Shown here piece by piece: positions 55,698 through 64,000 of a stretch of DNA of 64,000 nt (the first letter of the stretch is position 1; each line of letters starts with the position of its first letter). The stretch is taken from positions 53,772,727 through 53,836,726 of the forward strand of contig OZ022259.1 of the NCBI GenBank assembly GCA_963978905.1. The letters are read 5' to 3'. A program made the position numbers and the translations under genes. This DNA is from Trichostrongylus colubriformis (taxonomy: Eukaryota > Nematoda > Chromadorea > Rhabditida > Trichostrongylidae). The notes under the pieces were generated by a model. That model made no database searches, was not told where the DNA came from, and saw nothing but the letters and a program-made list of their open reading frames with translations.

Positions 55698-56413
55698 TAA
55701 TTCCAGCATGATATACAGACCAGGAAGAGGATCAGTAGGGTGAGCAATGTCCAAGCCGTTTTGAACATATTGTTGAAGTAAACGGAAGCTTGCCCTCAAT
55801 GGCTGGCTCACTACAAAGCATCACAAAGCAGGTCTCAAACAATCTTGAAGCCGGGAAAAAGTGGGTGTAATTAGTGAGCTAGACCGAATTCTTACGAAGG
55901 ACGGAGCTTCGTGATGACGTGAAAGGCCGGAAAAGTCGTCAGTATGACTGATGAAGAGCGGAAAGAACAGGATAAAGAGCCAGGAATGTTGCTCTCCCTC
56001 ATGTAGCCACGAACCATCGATCAATATTATTGGGGTCTTTTGGCTTTCTTACCTGTGAGAGCCGAAAATGGTAATCCATCATTCCATTGGCCGGGTGGCG
56101 CAAAGGTGGAAATCCTATAGAGCCAGGGACCATCGATCGATATAGATAAAAAGTATGGTTCCCAGTATGATTAGAAGTAATACTAGTGGGCTAGCGCACG
56201 CTTTCGCGCCGTGCACACAGTAGATGGTATCAAACGAGTTCATGGATCTACTGAGAATTTTCGAAGTGCCATGCTTTGTGAATGTATACTTTTTTTTGTA
56301 GTATTTAAATAAGTAGCAGCACCAGAAGTAATGACGAAAAGCAACTAACTAATTCCCAATTCTTCCTATTGTCTACGGTTGCTTTTGTTGCGTCGACAAT
56401 TAACATAACCGCT

Positions 56414-57118
56414 CTATCTTTCTGGGGAGGAAGACCGGCGCTCATACTCTGGAAAGAGTACTCTTTTCACGAAACTTCTGTCGAGCACTGATTAGAAAGT
56501 TTAAGAAACAGAAAACATTTGCGACATCCTTCCTTTTTCCACCGAAGGGCGCTGTTCACTGTTTCTCAGACGGAGATTTAAAGATTCAAGGAAAATTCGA
56601 TATAGTAGTTTACTGTAAACATACAGGTGGACAACCCAATCGGGTGGATGGATCGTAGTATTTGCTTTCGTCGTCCCTTCTATGACGCAGTCGAGTTTCA
56701 TCGCTTTCATCCTCTCCTAAACTTTCATCTTGGCTGGTTTACACGAACGTCAGAAGCTTTGCAAGAAATTTGTATTAAAGATTTTTTATTAATCGACGAC
56801 ACTGTTCTTTGAAGGCTACCGAGGCCATTACTCCTCAGATGTAATAATTTGGTGGTTCAATATTTACTTCTGCTGCCGCCCAACACCTTTACTTGTTAAG
56901 ACGTTTATTGCTATTCAGCTAACATCCTAATGCTTATATGAACTTACGCTCCTACACTTGAGGGACTCATTTTGACTCTTGACCCTTTGACCTTGACCTC
57001 GATCTTGGAAACTATTGATTTGAGAGGGAACCTCCTTTCTTTGGACTTGCGTTCCTCCTGGGTCCGATTGTAGCGCTCTAGGAGCTGAGAGTGGTTAACT
57101 CTCGAGTAGGCTGCCGGA
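56414..57118 (-). CDS. Second copy of the charged-protein partial gene
   Basis: The terminal exon 56487-56414 reads LDRSFVKRVLFPEYERR to TAG, where the left copy has LGKSFVKRV. In the basic segment Arg-to-Gln and Pro-to-Ser changes occur, plus a silent change. The frame stays open in both copies. Confidence 0.35.
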
Positions 57119-58358
57119 CGTCACCGCGACGGCGATGGACGCCCATGCGCCCCACTAGCGCTTACCGGCCGACAAGGGTCGACCAAAGGTTCCCGGAGCC
57201 AAAACCGAAGAAGAAGGAGGAAAAGAAGCCGCGAAGTTTCCTAAGAGCGGTTCAAATATCCATGGGAAAACATCATGAACTGGGAGTTCATGACACTATG
57301 CGTAGTCACGGCCCATATATCCGCTTAATTCCTCTTATCTAAACCTGCCATACTCACGGCTGAAGACGTAGACGCCGGTGCATCAGGACACAATAAGACA
57401 GCTCAAACGCGGCGACTGCCATGTATTGCTACACCTGATCGATGCAAATATGGCTGATGAGAAGGTGTGTCTCAGCTGCGTGCGTGATGAGGGGGTCTTC
57501 GTAGCACACAACAGTTGCAGCGATCACGCCATCCACTCGTCCGGTACTCTGCCTCCAGATGTGCAGTACACTGCTTCCAAACCGAAGCACTCAGCGTTCA
57601 CTCTCTTAGTCGCCTCACTTATCTGATATCAAACTATGTAATCCGTAGCAGTATGGATCCCTCACAAAATCTACTACTGTATGTAAGCTCAGGGCATTTG
57701 ATCTTATCACAAGATACTGTAACTCGATCGTTCAATGACCGATAGTGATGCTTTGACTTCCAGCGTGAGCTAGGCGTGATGCTGAGGCGCGAGAAGACTA
57801 CAGCACGCAGAGCTGGAGGACGGCGGTGGCATCACGAGAGGCTCGCCGACAACCAAGGGCCCGGTACCCTATTCTCGTGGTTCGGCATTCTAATAAATTT
57901 TGTGGCATTCGGTTCACCCGCTTACTGGTATTATAAAGCAGTAAAATGTACATGAACAATGAAATATTTGCTCACCTAGATTACACTGAGAGGGAAGAAA
58001 AAGTAGCACGATGAGGAAGCACATTATGCACATCTTGGAACCCATTGTTTCACTCTTGCTGACAATTGTGTGAAACAGCTACTGAAAGAGATAGGTGCAC
58101 ATCTGTATGCAAGCTCTAACTGTAACATAAAGTCTCCAGGATCTCGAATGCAGTACTGCTGCAGTACTGATGCAGTACTGCTACATGTAGCCTGGGTTTG
58201 TCTTCTGAAACGCGGGTAAACTTTTCTTGTTCAGGTGAACAACTAGGTCAGAGACAAACCATTGGTCGAATGGGGTAATTTCTGAGCTACAAGGATGCTG
58301 AGGTAAAATTGTCCACCTATAATGCATGACGTTGACGTTTGACTTAAAAGAGTGTACA

Positions 58359-58775
58359 CAGAAAATGAATTTCTATATTACCCATATATTTATGTTGTAT
58401 TTGCTTATAACGACCGCATGCCAAGTTTCACGCGAAAAACTCACATTTCGGCAAGGTTACAGCTCCTCAAAGTGAGGCGGCTAAAGGGTCGGGGGCGGGG
58501 CCTCTGAGTAAGTGCCCGCCTCGTTGTCCGTCGCAGTCGGAGAGGCGTAGTGGGATGAGAGAATATGTGAACAGTTCTGCTCTCCTTCCCCGACCGCGAC
58601 GGACGACGGGACTGAGCACATACTTAAGGCCCCGCCCTTTCGACCGCCAATTTGAAGAGCTATATCTTTGTCGGATTCCCACTTTTCGCGTGAATCTTGG
58701 CATGCGGTCCTTACTAAGCAAATACAACATAAGTATAAAGAACACAGAAACTCTTTTTCCGTGGAGGAATCCTTT
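58359..58775. mobile_element. Family A MITE with unoccupied Harbinger site
   Basis: Matches 9636-10163 but reads straight through GGCAAGGTTACAGCTCC, with a single TTA where the left copy has the 108-bp MITE. Confidence 0.85.
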
Positions 58776-59403
58776 GACCTCCTTTCGAGTCCTTTGGAAG
58801 TATGTCGGGCATCGCCATGAAAAGTTAGGGACGAATTCCCTCTAGGTCGCGCTCATACTTTGTGGCGGCAGGGCGTGGCTACGTTCATAGGCAGCGAGAC
58901 AAAGTGGCACAGGGGGGGGGGAGCAGAGACGACGCAGGCAACAAGCCAGGATGGCACAGGCGAAGACGCAAAGTCACGCAGCCACACCCTGCCGCCGGCA
59001 CCGAAAACTATGAACGCCGCTTAAGATGGATAATGTTGCTTTGCACGCATGCGTCATTTTGTATGGCTTGAATGGCTTGTATAAACGCGGTTTCCAACGG
59101 CAGATTTTCTCCAGGTCAAACAGCTGCCGAGTGCGAAACTTGGCACTGATGGTAGCTAGAGACAGAATTGTACGCAGAAAGACCACAACACCTTGCGACA
59201 CACCTTTCTGTGTACATTTACGTCTTTGCGCTTTTCTAACTATTGGTCTTTGTGGAAAAATCATTGAGGACCGCGGGAATTTAAACAACACCCTAAAGCA
59301 TACGGCGCTTCTAACTTGCCCGCATCGCGTTCCTTGGTGCATGCTCCTTGTGGTCTTAGCGATACAAGCCTCCGACAGCCTTTCAGCCACCGATTCCGGA
59401 ACG

Positions 59404-59646
59404 AGGGTGTGTACCCTTATGACAGGATTTTCGCACGACTATGAGCGGCGTGCGACGCAGTGTTTGCGAGCTATGCGCGTCGCGGTAGTTGGGTCTTGAA
59501 AGGATTACACAGCAATGCTAGAGGTGCGATACGCAGTTGACTTGTACTCGCTTCGGGACCCAACAACATGGCGCCTTTAGCTCGTCCGCATTGCTTCGCT
59601 TGCGACATACCGCGGTGCGAAAATCCTGACATAAAGGTATGCATCC
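59404..59646. mobile_element. Second copy of hAT element (TSD CCGGAACG)
   Basis: Matches 10793-11035 with the same 8-bp flanks. Confidence 0.85.
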
Positions 59647-60196
59647 CCGGAACGAGGTAAAGGTCCACACATCCAGACATGTGTGTTCTCTGTAATACAC
59701 CAGTTCCGCTACGCATGTATACTTCACGCGTCACACAGCACTGGTGAGCTGCGCACAGTTTCATGATTTCACACTTATGCGGGTGAAATCATCCTCTGGT
59801 CTTACCCATTAGTCATGGTAATTGTAGTTCTGCGACTGCACCCCATGATGTAAGATCCACTATCCATTTTCGACCCTTGCAAGCATCATGACAGCCTATG
59901 AAGCCGTCCAGAACTAGTGGGAAACCAACATATCTGACCGCCATACCAGTCTGCTGCAACTTACTACGACGTCAGCACTTCGCAGAATGATTGTGGGTGT
60001 ACGTGGTAGGTGTTTATATAAATAAAAAGTGCTATCACAACGATAATGGGGTCTTGGTTTGAGAGCTCAGCACTAATTAGTATCCTCATACACTGAGCGG
60101 TCGATTTCCTCTATCATCCCTACCTCAAACATTCACTTATGGCGAGACAACAGACCGGCAAACAAACCGACACACAACGTTAGTGATTCATAGAAC

Positions 60197-60425
60197 AGGG
60201 GTGCGCACCCTTATGTCAGGTTTTCGCACCACGGCGTTTCGCAAGCGAAGCAATGCGGACGAGCTAAAGGCGTTATGTTGTTGGGTTCCGAAGCGATACA
60301 AGTCAACTGCGTTTCGCGCCCCTAGCATTACCGTGTAATCGTTCCTAGACCCACCAACTAGCGCGACGTGCATAGCTCGCCATTGCGTCGTCGTCGTGCG
60401 AAATCCTGACGTAAGGGCACACACC
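60197..60425. mobile_element. Second copy of hAT element (TSD CATAGAAC)
   Basis: Matches 11586-11814 with the same 8-bp flanks. Confidence 0.85.
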
Positions 60426-60990
60426 CATAGAACAAAGGGTCGTAGCACCCAAATAGCGACAAATCCAATCTAGCAGGCATGGAATTCTTTCGCCGCTTTT
60501 TACTGCACAGAAACAGTGCAATACCATTCAAAGGGCGGACTACGAATGAACTTGCAACTGAAATCGGACTGTGTTACAGACCCGAACGACAATTATAGTA
60601 GAAGTGCAGCAAAGTTTCAAAGCATTGGTGTTCATCGTTCAGAGACCTTGTTGTCGTCCCATGAGGTTTTGGCTGAACTAGGTAATACTAACAGGCAAAG
60701 TCTTCACTCACTGGAAGGATTGGTCCTGCAACACAGCCAATGCAAATGAGGCAACTCTGTCGAAAGTTGATGGGAGCGAAGGCCACTTGCTAAGACTAGC
60801 AGAATGGGTGAAATGAACTCTACCATATCAGCTGCAACTGTGGAAGCTCAGATACTGTAATGATACCGATATCATTACTTGATAAAGTTGACTTGTTATG
60901 CCGAAATTATTGAAAAGCGCTGAAGAGGAAGAGCGGTCACTACCGCCCCACGTCATATACAAAGTGTTTGTATGGCTCTTGAGTATGCCG

Positions 60991-61506
60991 CCTCAAAGGC
61001 AGCATTAGGGGAAAGTCGGACGAAAAGTAAAAGAAGTAGAGAATGTGAAAGTCGAGATGCCTAGAAACAGGGCAGTGAAGAAAAACGCAAGGAAGTGGCC
61101 GAGAGCATGAGAACTAGGACCCCATCCTCTCGTTGATCCCCAACGCGAACGACCTTTCCGTAAAGAGGCGGGCACTTCGAACGGAATTTCATTGGCATGC
61201 TGCCAAGTAAACACAAGGGAGTGTTTGGAAATACGACAGCATCTACTTTTTGGAGTGAGCTTCAAGCTAAAACTGCGAAAGCGCGCCGCCCTGTGGATCG
61301 GGAATTACATCATACGGAGGCGGGATCGACTCATCAAGAGGCGGGACAGATGGACGGTTGCGGCATTTTGCGGCGTTTCTACAGCTCGGAAGGACGCTTT
61401 TTCACCGGAATTTCGCCACAGATAGTCTTCTTAGGCCCAGGGCTACCATGTGAGTGACTTCTTGTAGGGATTTCTCCATTACCACATTACCCCTAATGCT
61501 CTTTAA
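60991..61506. mobile_element. Second copy of TTAAAGACAGC-family element
   Basis: Matches 12378-12895 but with more differences than its surroundings (several small indels near 61220-61345). Confidence 0.7.
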
Positions 61507-63195
61507 CCAGAATAAATAGCAATCTGCTTCCGCTCTGGGGTTTCTAAGCACTTGTTCAAATTGTTAAACGTGGAAAGCTTCAACTACGATTTCGATGATA
61601 GGTGATCAGAACTGATTAAAGTGATTACTGAGAACCAGCGATAAAAGATACTTGCATTCCCCGCAGAAGCAATGTTATCTTGAAGCTCTGGACCGCATAT
61701 GGTGTTGAGCCGAACCTTTTGCAGGCAGCTTTTGGGATAGTGGTGTAATGGTCTTACAGTCCTATGGGTCGAACTATCATACAATGTAGATACTATGATG
61801 TTTTTCCCATGGTAAACCCTTACAACTCTAGTAATTGTGGAACGCTCTGGATGCCCACGACCATGGTCAAATCGTTTCTTAAGGATCGCCAGTGTGCTGA
61901 GTTTAGAAATGAATATGAATCTTACACGGTCAACGGCTCCTTTTCTTCCATTACCCTTCCGCCTCCTCCTACCTATGTAATGTAAAGTTGTTAGTAAAAA
62001 AATATCATTGCTGAAATCGCCGGTACTTCGAAATCGGCTATCTCCCAATTCTGCTCGTGATGGGTTTCACATCAACTTATCTTAGTTAATTAATCAGTCA
62101 CTGCTTTGGCATTGTTTAGAGTTAGCGATTCAGCCGGAAAGGATATAATGCGTTTCGATTTGTTGAATGATGCGCCTAAATCGCGCGATCGCCTGAATCG
62201 CGAACTCTGAACAATGTCTTTGCGCGCACAGGCACACATACAGAACATTGAATGAACACACCTGTTGGCAGGTTGATTTGTGCCTGAATAATGATAACGA
62301 CTTTCATGAACATGAGCACGAGGTTGTTTTGCTTCTTGATGTCCATTACACAAACAAGGCGACGAATATTTCTAAGCGCTGCAAGGAAACATGATGTAAT
62401 GAGTATGCGATTATCATCGAAGCAAAAAAGAAATTGGTTGAAATATTTGAAGTAGTGATAGGAAATGTGAATTCCCCCACTATTCGTCAAACCTCGAGAA
62501 ACACATTCGTACTTTTCGGCTCGAGCTAGATGTAGGTACGCTAGAGATTTCATCACATACTACCGCCGACGACATTTCTGAGTAGTCCTGATGCCGCCCA
62601 TTCCAACCATATGACGCCAATGTCTATATTGTAATTTCGTAAACGATTCTTGACCAATGAAGCCTGTTGATTTGTGTGTGGAAGCTGATTGAAGACTTTC
62701 GGTTCCAAATCCTCAAGAAGGCAAGGGCAAGGCCACCTACGCCGGAAAATCGCTTCGCGGCGTCGCACTCGCGGCGCCACCTGTACGACTTGCAAATCGA
62801 TTGCCCTTGGGAGCCAGGCAGAGCGTGGCTGCGTCACCTGTGCGCTTCTATCCATGCCACACTGCCTCCTGTACCCATGCCATCTTGCCTCCTCCACCCA
62901 TGCCACACTGCCTCGCTCGAAAGCTGCCATGCCCTGCCACTGGTACTCGCTCCCGCCGAGCTTCTCGCCATCGGCGGCCACGGGATTTTCCGGCGTAAGT
63001 AGCTTCACCCGAAGGTAACTACAGCTAAAAGAGGAAACGTCAAGTAGTTGACCCTCCACAGTTTCTCATCGAAGACAGTCCGTGTGCCAATATCCGTCGA
63101 ATTGCAGTAGACATGCACTGCTCTCAGACCGCCAAGGAACGCAGCCGCCATTCTATGAGGAAGTCGTAAAAACCGGGATGAAACCATACACATAA

Positions 63196-63359
63196 GGCTG
63201 CGTTTATACTTTACGCCGGCAGGGCGTGGCTGGATTCACAGGTAGTGGGGCAGAGTGGCACGGGGAGGTGCAGAGATTATGCAGGTAACGAGACAAGGTG
63301 GCAGAGGCGGAGACGCAGACATACGCCCTGCCGCTGGCACCGCAAAGTATGAACGCCGC
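63196..63359. mobile_element. Second copy of Harbinger-like MITE
   Basis: Matches 14557-14720. The preceding 60 bp differ noticeably from the left copy. Confidence 0.7.
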
Positions 63360-64000
63360 TTGAGGTGGATAATGCTGTTCAGGACACATGCAATCACCTT
63401 GTAAAGATTTGCTATCGGCTGAGAAAGCCACTGCTCCGACTGGACAAGAAATCTGACAAGAAGAAGGTATTCTATGAGATCGCCTAGAACGGCTTCATTG
63501 CGTTGGTGTAGACATGCAGCAAAATTCAGTGGTGAAAGATGATCTTCCTTGAGAACCGACCTGACCCCTATCTCTGGACTATCGCTAGGCGCGTATCAAC
63601 AGGAACATTTGAATGATAAATGATAACAACATGCATAAAAACGGAACTATGGGGATGAGCATATCGGCGAAACAGCAAAGTCTCAAATGTTTGAGTAATA
63701 GAGCTCATAGATGGCAAAGACAGATTACGCACAACGAATGCTCTGGGAGCACACACGATCCACCATAATAGCGGGGATAATCGATCCTAAGGTCAGGGAT
63801 GAGATCTTAACGCAAGGATCACAGATGTTGGCGCGAAATTCCCTTTGGAGCCGTGACATTCATCCAAAAATAAACAGGAGAAAAGAGTGCCCTAGGATAA
63901 CATGGGAATTACCCCACGGACTTTTCGACGGGATGTTGTACAACCTTTCCATTCCATTCCATCACTTCATTCTACAAGGGAATTTCAACTGACCAATTTA

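Larger units (their letters stand above)
48709..64000. repeat. Right copy of the direct duplication
   Basis: Second copy of 1-15361 in the same orientation. Relative to the left copy it lacks a 111-bp unit (108-bp MITE plus 3-bp target duplication) near 58458 and a 20-bp piece near 57259. It gains 36 bp near 57442 and about 28 bp near 62680. The remaining differences are scattered single bases. It may be a recent segmental duplication or two haplotypes joined in tandem by an assembler. Confidence 0.97.

Overview
The window looks like nuclear DNA of a nematode, most likely a strongylid (clade V) worm. This is inferred from a three-exon nematode transthyretin-like gene, short introns with GT..AG borders, low gene density and heavy infiltration by small DNA transposons. 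No bacterial operons, rRNA, convincing tRNA gene or CRISPR array were seen. Real genes here are split into small exons, so open frames alone hide them. I rebuilt genes from splice borders, reading phase and remembered family motifs.

Layout. Positions 1-15361 and 48709-64000 are two copies of one block in direct orientation, about 99% alike by eye and 48.7 kb apart. The block holds coding fragments on both strands and many elements: TTAAAG-ended inverted-repeat elements, mariner foldbacks, two hAT-type elements with 8-bp target duplications and several PIF/Harbinger-like MITEs. One 108-bp MITE is present in the left copy and cleanly absent from the right.

15.4-21.5 kb: a von Willebrand A (vWA) gene fragment on the minus strand, with an intron holding a mariner nested in another mariner plus a hairpin MITE. 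Palindromic elements follow. 21.6-25.8 kb: two Penelope-like retroelement (PLE) copies head to head, each ending in a hammerhead-like motif. 26-30.3 kb: exon-like islands, a tRNA-derived SINE candidate and MITEs. 31.0-33.9 kb: a six-exon MAK16 gene (ribosome biogenesis), minus strand, with a mariner in intron 1. 34.1-35.9 kb: a Mutator-like foldback with nested insertions. 37.5-38.9 kb: the transthyretin-like gene, plus strand, with a 0.67-kb palindrome in intron 1. 39-42.3 kb: diverged tandem repeats and a 1.84-kb palindrome. 43-48.7 kb: a second vWA gene end, two further candidate exon groups and more MITEs.

The only two confidently named genes are MAK16 and the transthyretin-like gene. Both carry a transposon in their first intron, and the vWA fragment carries three in one intron. 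Most of the remaining sequence is transposon-derived, and most open frames there are products of these repeats.
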